Part shown: positions 1-6,084 of the stretch, piece by piece
Position numbering within the stretch: position 1 is the stretch's first letter
Layout: each line of letters begins with the position of its first letter
Origin: CAZGVV01 sp964529155
GTDB lineage: Bacteria; Pseudomonadota; Alphaproteobacteria; Rickettsiales; SXRF01
Direction: 5' to 3'
Length of the DNA: 6,084 nucleotides
Assembly: GCA_964529155.1 (NCBI GenBank)
Contig: CAZGVV010000086.1
Coordinates: 1-6,084, forward strand
Program-made: the position numbers and the translations under genes
Notes under the pieces: model-generated
Databases searched by the model: none
Seen by the model: only the letters and a program-made list of their open reading frames with translations
Told to the model about the DNA's origin: nothing

Positions 1-1
1 A

Positions 2-216
2 AATCGAAAGCGGAATCGCAGACGATTCTGGGGTGTCGTAACCCTGATATTAACTGGTGCATCGGCCACTTCCGATGTTAGAATCCCTGCTCCCTTTATG
101 GTCGGGGAGATGTTGGTTATGTCCAGGGCGTTGCCTAAAGACCAGCATAACCGAGTTAATACGGTTTACGAACTCCCCGATCACCAGAGTTTTACTGGTA
201 ACACAAAGGGGAACGT

Positions 217-220
<4 letters not shown>
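2..220 (+). CDS. 3' end of an unidentified ORF, overlapping the recombinase start
   Basis: This frame is open from the left edge of the window for 72 codons and ends in TGA at 218-220. That stop overlaps the recombinase ATG (217-219) in an ATGA junction, the usual sign of translational coupling. No start codon near the left edge is obvious, so the gene probably begins outside the window. The visible part begins with a very basic stretch (RKRNRRR), then a short hydrophobic run (FWGVVTLILTGA), then a polar tail ending GNTKGNV. I do not recognise the family. The codons include several AGA, AGG, ATA and TTA, unlike the chromosomal genes to the right. The same bases also carry strong inverted repeats, so this could instead be a structured non-coding leader that is open by chance. 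A second frame is open from base 1 to a TAG at 79-81. Confidence 0.4.
60..77. repeat. Short perfect inverted repeat
   Basis: CATCGG at 60-65 and CCGATG at 72-77 form a perfect 6-bp stem with a 6-nt loop. No T-run follows on either strand, so it does not look like an intrinsic terminator. It is the first of a series of inverted repeats in front of the recombinase. Confidence 0.4.
100..182. repeat. Nested inverted repeats upstream of the recombinase
   Basis: The outer arms GGTCGGGGAG (100-109) and CTCCCCGATC (173-182) pair over 10 bp, with one G-T wobble. Inside them GGTTATG (115-121) and CATAACC (146-152) form a perfect 7-bp stem. TGGTC (99-103) can alternatively pair with GACCA (140-144). 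A further stem, ACCAG (183-187) with CTGGT (195-199), follows directly and ends just before the recombinase ribosome binding site. The arrangement could be a folded RNA leader that controls recombinase translation, or a binding or recombination site for the recombinase. The sequence alone does not decide this. Confidence 0.45.
206..216 (+). promoter_or_regulatory. Ribosome binding site of the recombinase
   Basis: AAGGGGA at 206-212 lies a few bases before the ATG at 217 and supports that start. It falls within the last codons of the upstream open frame and directly after the ACCAG/CTGGT stem. Folding of the leader could therefore affect access to it. Confidence 0.5.
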
Positions 221-1799
<1,579 letters not shown>

Positions 1800-1804
1800 C
1801 AAAT

Positions 1805-1836
1805 GGTTTGGTTCAAATGAGCCAAACACGGTTTGG
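1805..1836 (-). repeat. Competing hairpins in the tRNA-Ile leader
   Basis: GGTTTGG occurs twice (1805-1811 and 1830-1836) around a CCAAAC (1822-1827). The CCAAAC can pair perfectly over 6 bp with either GTTTGG copy: loop ACG (3 nt) on the right, or a 10-nt loop on the left. The two stems exclude each other. The segment lies between the candidate promoter and the 5' end of tRNA-Ile. No T-run follows, so a simple intrinsic terminator for the upstream gene is not supported. Confidence 0.4.
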
Positions 1837-1843
1837 AAAGGGG

Positions 1844-1872
1844 TTATTAAGGTGCATAGCGGGCAAAGTCAA
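1844..1872 (-). promoter_or_regulatory. Candidate sigma70 promoter for tRNA-Ile
   Basis: On the minus strand TTGACT (1872-1867, five of six consensus -35 bases) is followed after 17 nt by TAATAA (1849-1844), a weak -10 element. Transcription would begin near 1837, giving a leader of about 38 nt before the tRNA at 1799. The site lies downstream of the 1912-2454 gene, so the tRNA could be transcribed on its own. The good -35 and exact spacing favour it, while the poor -10 keeps confidence low. Confidence 0.35.
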
Positions 1873-1911
1873 TGGTTTTCGGCGGCTATGTACCAGAAAG
1901 GCATGGAAGGG

Positions 1912-2454
1912 TTATTGTTGCTGCTGTTGCGCGTTTTGGTGCATCATGAGTGCGACCCGTGCTTCGCGGGCGCGAAGCTGGGATAATTCGGACTGATTCA
2001 TGATGTTGGCCAGCGACAGTTGCACGAATTCCAGGAAAATCACCACAATGCTTTCCACCTGGCGCTGAATCTTCATGACGATAGGGTCTGCAATGTTTTC
2101 AATGGCATTATAGGCCTTGCGTGTGACGTTGCGTACGCGTTCGCGGTATTCATTCAGGGCAGCGTAAATACGGCGCAGAGCGCCTTCAATACGGGCTTTG
2201 CTGGCTTTATTGGGGATATTATGCTTTACGCCTTCGGCCAGGTGCAGGAATTCCAGTGTTAGAATGTCAGTTGCATCACCAATTTCGCTGATGAGTGGTT
2301 CAACCGCGCCCCATTGTTGCTCGGCATTCTGTACAAAACGACTTTCGGTCGTTTCCACGAGTTCACCGGCCAAATCATATAGCACAGTAATATCATTATA
2401 ACGGCCTTCAAGCGCTTCAATTGAGGCTGGTTGTTTTTGTATAGCAAATGACAT
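1912..2454 (-). CDS. Helical protein of unknown function (180 aa)
   Basis: I do not recognise the family. The 180-residue protein starts MSFAIQKQPASIEALEGRY and looks almost entirely alpha-helical. It has long amphipathic, charge-rich stretches, for example about residues 75-140 with many Arg, Lys and Glu. There is no signal peptide, no clear membrane segment and no cysteine motif. It ends in a glutamine-rich tail (NAQQQQQ). A coiled-coil or helical-bundle structural protein is the most that can be inferred. The ATG at 2454 is supported by an AGGA ribosome binding site (2466-2463) 8 nt upstream. A possible -10 element TACAAT lies at 2498-2493 with no good -35. The gene sits 150 bp downstream of the preceding gene on the same strand and just upstream of tRNA-Ile, so it probably has its own promoter. 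Confidence 0.75.
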   Translation of the reverse strand: MSFAIQKQPASIEALEGRYNDITVLYDLAGELVETTESRFVQNAEQQWGAVEPLISEIGDATDILTLEFLHLAEGVKHNIPNKASKARIEGALRRIYAALNEYRERVRNVTRKAYNAIENIADPIVMKIQRQVESIVVIFLEFVQLSLANIMNQSELSQLRAREARVALMMHQNAQQQQQ

Positions 2455-2604
2455 AATTCGTTTCCTGATCGTAAGGCGTATGGGGTGAGGTAATTGTATC
2501 CTCTTCTTCTATATTAAAGTGTTTCTTGACATTGTGTATGAATGTTTTGTGACAAATATGCGTTTTAAAGGTGGGAAATAGGAATTCTCCCATAGAGAAA
2601 CGTA

Positions 2605-2931
2605 TTAAAAGCCGGTTTTTTGCAAGCGCCATTGGCGTAGGGCCATGGAAATAACCTGCATCAGGAAAAACATGCTCAAAATCCAGCCCCACATAGCAAA
2701 ACGGGAACCGGGAAGGCGTAAGTAATTGCGAATAAGGACGCGCAGCGGTTGCTCTTGTATGAGTATCAAGGGGTCGCTAGAGGGATTAATCACTTGTTTG
2801 AACTTACGAAATTTGGATAGCGGGGCGGTACGGCCAGACCAAAATACAGGGAGTTCATAAGAGCCATTATCTCCGTCTTGGGCGTGGAAGTGCGGAGAGC
2901 AGATAAGCCTGAAGCATTGGCTGATGCAGAG
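2605..2931 (-). CDS. C-terminal part of a gap-interrupted gene, with a membrane segment
   Basis: From the edge of the N-run, this frame is open for 108 codons on the minus strand and stops at 2607-2605. It is probably the 3' half of the gene that starts at 3220. Its early part contains HFHAQDGDNGSYELPVFWSG, with a V-x-W pattern reminiscent of the end of the Mrr-type N-terminal domain (usually an H..PVRW stretch). Near the C-terminus a hydrophobic segment (FAMWGWILSMFFLMQVISMA) is followed by basic RQWRLQK, which predicts one membrane span with a short cytoplasmic tail. No nuclease motif is visible. Joining it in frame to the 5' half needs a gap length divisible by 3, whereas 10 Ns are shown, so the gap size is probably nominal. 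The residues next to the gap may be unreliable. Confidence 0.5.
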   Translation of the reverse strand, partial: LCISQCFRLICSPHFHAQDGDNGSYELPVFWSGRTAPLSKFRKFKQVINPSSDPLILIQEQPLRVLIRNYLRLPGSRFAMWGWILSMFFLMQVISMALRQWRLQKTGF

Positions 2932-2941
2932 NNNNNNNNNN
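2932..2941. other. Assembly gap (10 Ns)
   Basis: Ten consecutive undetermined bases lie inside a minus-strand gene. The convincing reading frames on the two sides are out of phase across exactly 10 bases, so the true missing length is likely different. Confidence 0.95.
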
Positions 2942-3220
2942 TCCTAGGCGGGTGTTGTCGGGCAAAGGAATGGCAAGGCTGTCTTCGGGTTGGATGGCAT
3001 GGATATAGCGCCAGAGGCGTTCGGCCTGGGCGGTGGCGGCTTCGGGGGGGAGCATAGGGTCGATGGCGCGCAGGCGGCGTTTGATGTCGTCCTGGCTGTG
3101 GGCGCGGGTGTAATCTGGAAGCAATGGTAAGGGTAGTGTTATGGTGGCTTCTTGGCCTAAGCCAGGAGTACCAGTGGTTTCCCAATAGTCAGTGGGTAAG
3201 TGCAATACCCACATGCTCAT
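2942..3220 (-). CDS. N-terminal part of a gene coupled to queC, weakly Mrr-like
   Basis: This is the 5' part (93 codons up to the assembly gap) of a gene whose ATG (3220-3218) overlaps the queC stop codon in an ATGA junction, so translation is probably coupled to queC. The protein begins MSMWVLHLPTDYWETTG. It has SQDDIKRRLRAIDPMLPPEA, then WRYIHAIQPEDSLAIPLPDN. The order of a short strand, a helix with a D-I-K-R-pattern, W-x-F/Y-x-x-x-I, and D-x-x-x-x-P-L recalls the N-terminal domain of Mrr-type restriction endonucleases. That resemblance is from memory of the family pattern and is tentative. The continuation is probably the 2605-2931 segment with a membrane span. A 7-base G run (3044-3050) within the gene could also be a sequencing weak point. 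Confidence 0.55.
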
Positions 3221-3918
3221 GGGATATACCGGGTGGGATCGGGGATGTGGGCTTCCCGGAAGCCTTTGCGGCGGAGATGACAGGCATCACAGCTGCCGCA
3301 GGCGCGGCCTTGCGGGTCGGGGTCGTAACAACTGACTGTGTGACTGAAATCTACTCCCAATGCTGCGCCGCGCAAGGCGATTTCGGCTTTGCTAAGAGTC
3401 ATGAGTGGGGTGTGGATGCGAATACGTGTATTGCCTTCAACGCCATACGCAGTGGCCAGGTTGGCGGTAGATTCGAATGCGGCAATGAATTCCGGGCGGC
3501 AATCGGGGTAGCCGCTGTAATCGAGGGCATTAACGCCGATGAAGATATCGTAAGCCTTTAATACTTCGGCCCATGCCAATGCAAAAGAAAGAAAAATGGT
3601 ATTTCGGGCGGGGACGTAGGTGAGCGGAATGCCGTGGCCAATGTCCGCGTCGCTGCGGTCTTTGGGGATGGTGAGGTGGCTGTCGGTGAGCGCGGAGCCG
3701 CCAAAGGTGCCAAGGTCAATGGTGGCAACGCGGTGTTCGGTGGCGCCGAGCGCCTTGGCCAGCTGGCGGGCGGCGTCGAGTTCTACGGTATGGCGTTGGC
3801 CGTAAGCAAAAGAAAGCGCGTAGGGCGAAAATCCCTCGGCGCGGGCGATGGCAAGCGTGGTGGCGGAATCCATACCGCCGGAGAGGAGAATGATGGCTTT
3901 AGGCGATTGAATAGTCAT
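3217..3918 (-). CDS. queC: 7-cyano-7-deazaguanine (preQ0) synthase QueC
   Basis: QueC converts 7-carboxy-7-deazaguanine to preQ0 using ATP and ammonia in the cytoplasm, a step of queuosine synthesis for tRNA wobble position 34. The 233-residue protein has the PP-loop ATP pyrophosphatase motif SGGMDS (residues 13-18). It also has AYGQRH, the YVPARNT segment and the C-terminal zinc site with Cys197, Cys207, Cys210 and Cys213 (CGSCDAC). Length is normal for the family. I chose the ATG at 3918-3916, which overlaps the queE stop in an ATGA junction and follows GGGGA at good spacing. A GTG at 3930 would add four residues (MGNR) and is less likely. The stop overlaps the start of the next gene, also by 4 nt. 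All key residues are present. Confidence 0.95.
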   Translation of the reverse strand: MTIQSPKAIILLSGGMDSATTLAIARAEGFSPYALSFAYGQRHTVELDAARQLAKALGATEHRVATIDLGTFGGSALTDSHLTIPKDRSDADIGHGIPLTYVPARNTIFLSFALAWAEVLKAYDIFIGVNALDYSGYPDCRPEFIAAFESTANLATAYGVEGNTRIRIHTPLMTLSKAEIALRGAALGVDFSHTVSCYDPDPQGRACGSCDACHLRRKGFREAHIPDPTRYIP

Positions 3919-4574
3919 GCGATTCCCCACACCTTATGCATCTGCCACGATAGGCGATAATTATGCGTCTGCGCTAATGCCATAGCATGAGCGGCATTGG
4001 CTTGGTTTTTAGCGGCGTCGTATTCATCCATGGGTTGGATGTAGACCGGGATGTTGCGGTCGGTTTGCCCGATGTCATCCACGTTTTGGTAGTGCGGGTG
4101 GGTGGCGGAGACGATGAATTTTAGCGCGTCGACGCGGGCCAGTACATCCGGTCTTAGGGGCGCATAGCGGCCCTGAGTGTTTTTGGGGGAGCAGACGATG
4201 GTGACGCTTTCGGGTAACTCACGCCACAAGGTGCCGTTGGTTTCGATCTGCACAGCAAAGCCGGATTCCAATAAGCGTGCACAGAGTGGAATAATATTTT
4301 GCCGCAGTGGTTCCCCGCCGGTAATTACGGCTAAGCGTGCAGCACCGGCAAGCGCGTGGGTTTGAGAAATAATCTCTTCCAGTGACATGGGGTGGAAAGA
4401 TTCAAATTCCGTGTCACAGAAATCGCACGCCAAATTGCACCCGCCGAGACGGATGAATACGGAAGGCGTGCCGGTAAGCGGGCCTTCACCTTGAAGGGTG
4501 AGAAAGATGCCCTGTACAAGCAGGAGGCTGCCATCGGTCATCTCTGGTGGGCGAATGGGATTCTGGCCGTACAT
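3915..4574 (-). CDS. queE: 7-carboxy-7-deazaguanine synthase QueE (radical SAM)
   Basis: QueE rearranges 6-carboxy-5,6,7,8-tetrahydropterin to 7-carboxy-7-deazaguanine, using SAM and a [4Fe-4S] cluster. It supplies the substrate of the adjacent QueC. The 219-residue protein shows IFLTLQGEGPLTGTPSVFIR, then the radical SAM motif CX3CX2C (Cys46, Cys50, Cys53 in CNLACDFC). It also has the SAM-binding TGGEP (residues 85-89), then ETNGT and QPMDEY. The ATG at 4574 lies 3 nt after the stop of the upstream gene. An internal ATG at codon 12 (4541-4539) gives MTDGSLLLVQGIF and matches the usual family start better, so the first 11 residues may not be translated. QueD and a GTP cyclohydrolase, needed for the earlier steps, are not in the window. 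Confidence 0.95.
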   Translation of the reverse strand: MYGQNPIRPPEMTDGSLLLVQGIFLTLQGEGPLTGTPSVFIRLGGCNLACDFCDTEFESFHPMSLEEIISQTHALAGAARLAVITGGEPLRQNIIPLCARLLESGFAVQIETNGTLWRELPESVTIVCSPKNTQGRYAPLRPDVLARVDALKFIVSATHPHYQNVDDIGQTDRNIPVYIQPMDEYDAAKNQANAAHAMALAQTHNYRLSWQMHKVWGIA

Positions 4575-4577
4575 AAT

Positions 4578-5141
4578 TTACGCGGCGTGAGCCTTCCACT
4601 TGATTGAGCAGCCGATGCTGCTGTTTTGTGTGTCAGGACCATTGCCGGTAGCGATGATCTGCTTCATGGCTTCGAACAACTCACGTGGTGCATTGGCAGG
4701 TGCGGCGTGTTTGCGTGATGCATCCAGGCGGCCACGGTATTTCAATTCACTATTGGAATTAAATCCAAAGAAATCAGGCGTGCAAATGGCGCCATACGCG
4801 CGGGCGATTTCTTGTGTTTCATCGATGAGGTAGGGAAAAGTGAAGTTGTGCTCTTCAGCAAAAGATTTCATGTTTTCAAATGAATCTTCGGGATAGGCGG
4901 CAGGATCATTGGGCATGATAGCGGCAATGCCGATGCCAAGTGTTTGTAATTCAGTGGCGTCGCGAACAATGCGGTCGATGATGGCGCAGACAAACGGGCA
5001 ATGGTTGCAGATGAACATGATAAGCGTACCATTAATACCTTGCGTATCAGAGAAACCATAGGTTTTGCCGTTGATGCCTTTTAAGCGGAAATCGGGGGCA
5101 ATAAAACCGAGATTGGCAGCTGGGGTTTCGAATGCGGGCAT
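4578..5141 (-). CDS. Peroxiredoxin-like thioredoxin-family protein
   Basis: This 187-residue protein has the thioredoxin-like fold of the AhpC/TSA-type redoxin group. It starts with APDFRLKGINGKTYGFSD and carries the likely redox motif CNHCPFV (Cys45 and Cys48, with Cys52 close by). It has TP of ICTPDFF at 121-122 at the cis-proline position, YRGRLD, and a late Cys178 in SIGCSIKWK. That layout matches small proteins usually annotated as thioredoxin family or PRX-like, with an unknown substrate. No signal peptide is seen, so it is probably cytoplasmic. The ATG at 5141 has a strong AAGGAG ribosome binding site about 8 nt upstream. The stop (4580-4578) is 3 nt before queE. Co-transcription with radical-SAM QueE could reflect redox protection, but that link is only inferred from position. 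Confidence 0.88.
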   Translation of the reverse strand: MPAFETPAANLGFIAPDFRLKGINGKTYGFSDTQGINGTLIMFICNHCPFVCAIIDRIVRDATELQTLGIGIAAIMPNDPAAYPEDSFENMKSFAEEHNFTFPYLIDETQEIARAYGAICTPDFFGFNSNSELKYRGRLDASRKHAAPANAPRELFEAMKQIIATGNGPDTQNSSIGCSIKWKAHAA

Positions 5142-5168
5142 GGGGATTGCTCCTTAAGGCGGGAGGGA

Positions 5169-5197
5169 ATTATAACTTTAGTCTCGGAGGAACTCAA
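5169..5197 (-). promoter_or_regulatory. Candidate sigma70 promoter for the peroxiredoxin-queE-queC operon
   Basis: On the minus strand TTGAGT (5197-5192, four of six -35 bases) precedes a perfect TATAAT (5174-5169) with the ideal 17-nt spacer. The -35 and most of the spacer lie in the last codons and stop of trmB. Transcription would start near 5162, leaving about 20 nt before the ATG at 5141. That is enough for the AAGGAG site but too short for a preQ1 riboswitch. Confidence 0.5.
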
Positions 5198-5876
5198 GCC
5201 ATGTGCCGATGCGCCCCTCTGCCTCGGCTTTTTCCTGATAACGGGTGCGGGTCCAGTCTGCTGGCGGAGTGGCCCAGTCTGCCTGGGATTTTGCGGTCCA
5301 GGTGAAATCCGGGGAGGCAAGCAGGTGGGTGAGCATCCAGGTGAGATAATCAACATGGTCTGTTGCCAAATTAAGGCGGGATCCGGGTTTCATCACACGG
5401 GCGAGTTGTCTTAAAAAAGCAGGTTGGATCAGGCGGCGTTTATGGTGTCGGGATTTGGGCCAGGGGTCGGGGAAGAGAATGAATACGCGCTCCACACTGG
5501 CGTCGGGAAGTTTTTCCAGCAAGAGGCGAACGTCATCTGTATAGATGCGCAGATTGGTAAGCGGGCGGTCTTGCAGGCGGAGCAATAAATTGCCGATGCC
5601 ATTTATATAGGGCTCGCAGCCCAAAAGCGTAACTCCAGGGTTGGCTTCCGCCTGCGCGGCCAGATGCTCGCCGCTGCCAAAGCCAATTTCGATCCAGAGC
5701 GGATTGGGGATGAGGGGGGAGAGATGGGCGGTTTCTTCACCCATCCCCAGTCCCCAATCCCCAATCCCCAGCATGGGTAGCAGGTCGTCAAACGCAGTTT
5801 GCTTGGTCGCACGTAGCTTGCGGCCACGCCGTCGCCCAAAGCTTGCCAATAACCTAGAGGGCTGGGATGGCGACAC
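5178..5876 (-). CDS. trmB: tRNA (guanine-N7-)-methyltransferase TrmB
   Basis: TrmB transfers a methyl group from SAM to N7 of guanine 46 in the tRNA variable loop. The 232-residue protein has the N-terminal FGRRRGRKLR, the SAM-binding WIEIGFGSGEH (61-71), EPYINGIGNLL, and the catalytic signature FPDPWPKSRHHKRR (135-148). It also has ATDHVDYL and the C-terminal TRYQEKAEAEGR. The start is inferred as GTG (5876-5874), giving MSPSQPSRLLASFG. It has GGAAG about 9 nt upstream and overlaps the metK end by 23 nt. A longer frame to 5963 would run deep into metK and is unlikely. Residues 36-59 (LGIGDWGLGMGEE to LIPNP) are encoded by a G-rich palindromic repeat in the variable linker before the SAM site. 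The core motifs are intact, so the enzyme is probably active. Confidence 0.94.
   Translation of the reverse strand: MSPSQPSRLLASFGRRRGRKLRATKQTAFDDLLPMLGIGDWGLGMGEETAHLSPLIPNPLWIEIGFGSGEHLAAQAEANPGVTLLGCEPYINGIGNLLLRLQDRPLTNLRIYTDDVRLLLEKLPDASVERVFILFPDPWPKSRHHKRRLIQPAFLRQLARVMKPGSRLNLATDHVDYLTWMLTHLLASPDFTWTAKSQADWATPPADWTRTRYQEKAEAEGRIGTWLEFLRD
5701..5767 (-). repeat. In-frame palindromic G-rich repeat inside trmB
   Basis: GGATTGGGGA (5701-5710) is perfectly inverted as TCCCCAATCC at 5751-5760 and again, shifted by one repeat unit, at 5758-5767. GATGGG (5723-5728) and CCCATC (5740-5745) form an inner stem with an 11-nt loop. The right arm is built from a 7-base unit (CCCCAAT/CCCCAGT). The element keeps the reading frame and codes for low-complexity residues 36-59 of TrmB. 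It resembles palindromic elements known to insert into coding regions in Rickettsia and other lineages, though I cannot assign it to a named family. Confidence 0.65.
5740..5769 (-). other. Canonical G-quadruplex motif on the trmB coding strand
   Basis: On the minus strand four GGGG tracts (5769-5766, 5762-5759, 5755-5752, 5748-5745) are separated by 3-nt loops (ATT, ATT, ACT), and a fifth GGG (5742-5740) follows. This is a textbook intramolecular quadruplex pattern and it is in the sense orientation, so it would also be present in the mRNA early in the trmB coding region. Confidence 0.7.
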
Positions 5877-6084
5877 GTTGTTTGGCTTCCGGGAAATGGT
5901 CGCGCAGGCGGTCCACCAGATCGGTTTTCTCCCAGCTGAATGCGCCGTCTTTTTCGGGCTCACGACCGAAATGGCCGTAGGCGGCGGTGCGTTCGTAGAT
6001 GGGGCGGTTGAGCTGCAGATGCTCGCGGATGCCGCGTGGGGAAAGGTCCATCAGCTCCTGGAGGATTTTTTCCAGCTTTCCTTC
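5854..6084 (-). CDS. metK: S-adenosylmethionine synthetase MetK, C-terminal part
   Basis: MetK makes SAM from methionine and ATP in the cytoplasm. Only the last 76 residues are in the window; the gene continues past base 6084. The signature C-terminal sequence is clear: DLSPRGIREHLQLNRPIYE, then TAAYGHFGRE and FSWEKTDL. It ends with a short tail, HFPEAKQRVAIPAL. The stop TAG (5856-5854) lies inside the beginning of trmB. The metK-trmB order is common in alphaproteobacteria, and MetK supplies the methyl donor that TrmB uses. The SAM made here is also the cofactor of QueE further down the strand. Confidence 0.96.
   Translation of the reverse strand, partial: EGKLEKILQELMDLSPRGIREHLQLNRPIYERTAAYGHFGREPEKDGAFSWEKTDLVDRLRDHFPEAKQRVAIPAL

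Noticed and set aside
1808..1996. Plus-strand frame beginning in the tRNA leader
   Set aside because: It contains a run of cysteines from the antisense of the glutamine codons, has no family features, and overlaps the better-supported minus-strand gene.
2560..2604. Possible intrinsic terminator after the gap-interrupted gene
   Set aside because: TGGGA and TCCCA can pair over only 5 bp with an 11-nt loop, and only three T follow, so it is too weak to call.
2417..2692. 91-codon minus-strand frame spanning 2455-2604
   Set aside because: It overlaps both neighbouring genes out of frame and lacks a ribosome binding site. The 150-bp interval is better read as intergenic.
3044..3050. Run of seven G as a possible phase-variation tract
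   Set aside because: A single short homopolymer in coding sequence, with no sign of length variation, is not enough evidence.
2790..3185. Minus-strand frame crossing the N-run with proline- and histidine-rich product
   Set aside because: It starts within the gene beginning at 3220, and its composition is typical of an off-frame reading of GC-rich coding DNA.
3124..3561. 145-codon plus-strand frame
   Set aside because: It is antisense to the conserved C-terminal zinc site of QueC and to the coupled next gene.
5142..5177. preQ1 riboswitch upstream of the que operon
   Set aside because: The intergenic space is 36 bp and the predicted leader about 20 nt, which is too short for the known aptamers.

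Overview
The window looks like a junction between a mobile element and the chromosome of an alphaproteobacterium, probably from a draft or metagenome assembly, because it contains a run of ten Ns at 2932-2941. The alphaproteobacterial call rests on the metK-trmB gene pair, the form of the MetK C-terminus and of TrmB, and the tRNA-Ile(GAT) sequence. I cannot name a genus; base composition is intermediate.

Left part (1-1722, rightward): the end of an integrated element. It holds the last part of an open frame (2-220) lying over nested inverted repeats, then a large serine recombinase of about 523 residues. The recombinase starts in an ATGA overlap with the upstream frame. It runs into the 3' end of a tRNA-Ile(GAT) gene on the opposite strand, and its last 21 codons and stop codon are antisense tRNA sequence. 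The tRNA 3' end is therefore the likely attachment site, and the rest of the element lies to the left of the window.

Right part (1723-6084): every gene is on the minus strand. In transcription order these are the 3' end of metK (S-adenosylmethionine synthetase), trmB (tRNA m7G46 methyltransferase, GTG start overlapping metK), a peroxiredoxin-like thioredoxin-fold protein, queE and queC (7-deazaguanine steps of queuosine synthesis), a gene interrupted by the assembly gap whose N-terminal half vaguely resembles the N-terminal domain of Mrr-type restriction proteins and whose C-terminus has one membrane segment, a helical protein of unknown function (1912-2454), and the tRNA-Ile. No rRNA gene flanks this tRNA-Ile.

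The genes from the peroxiredoxin-like protein to the Mrr-like gene are packed tightly (3-nt gap, then two 4-nt ATGA overlaps) and have a good sigma70-like promoter in the 3' end of trmB, so they probably form one operon. A functional theme is tRNA modification: MetK supplies SAM, TrmB uses it as methyl donor, QueE is a radical-SAM enzyme, and QueC makes preQ0.

The points most worth a second look are the recombinase tail borrowed from the tRNA, the degenerate zinc ribbon of the recombinase, a G-quadruplex-forming palindrome inserted in frame in trmB, the Mrr-like gene coupled to queC, and the structured sequence in front of the recombinase. I did not find a clear new defence system, a CRISPR array or an insertion sequence.
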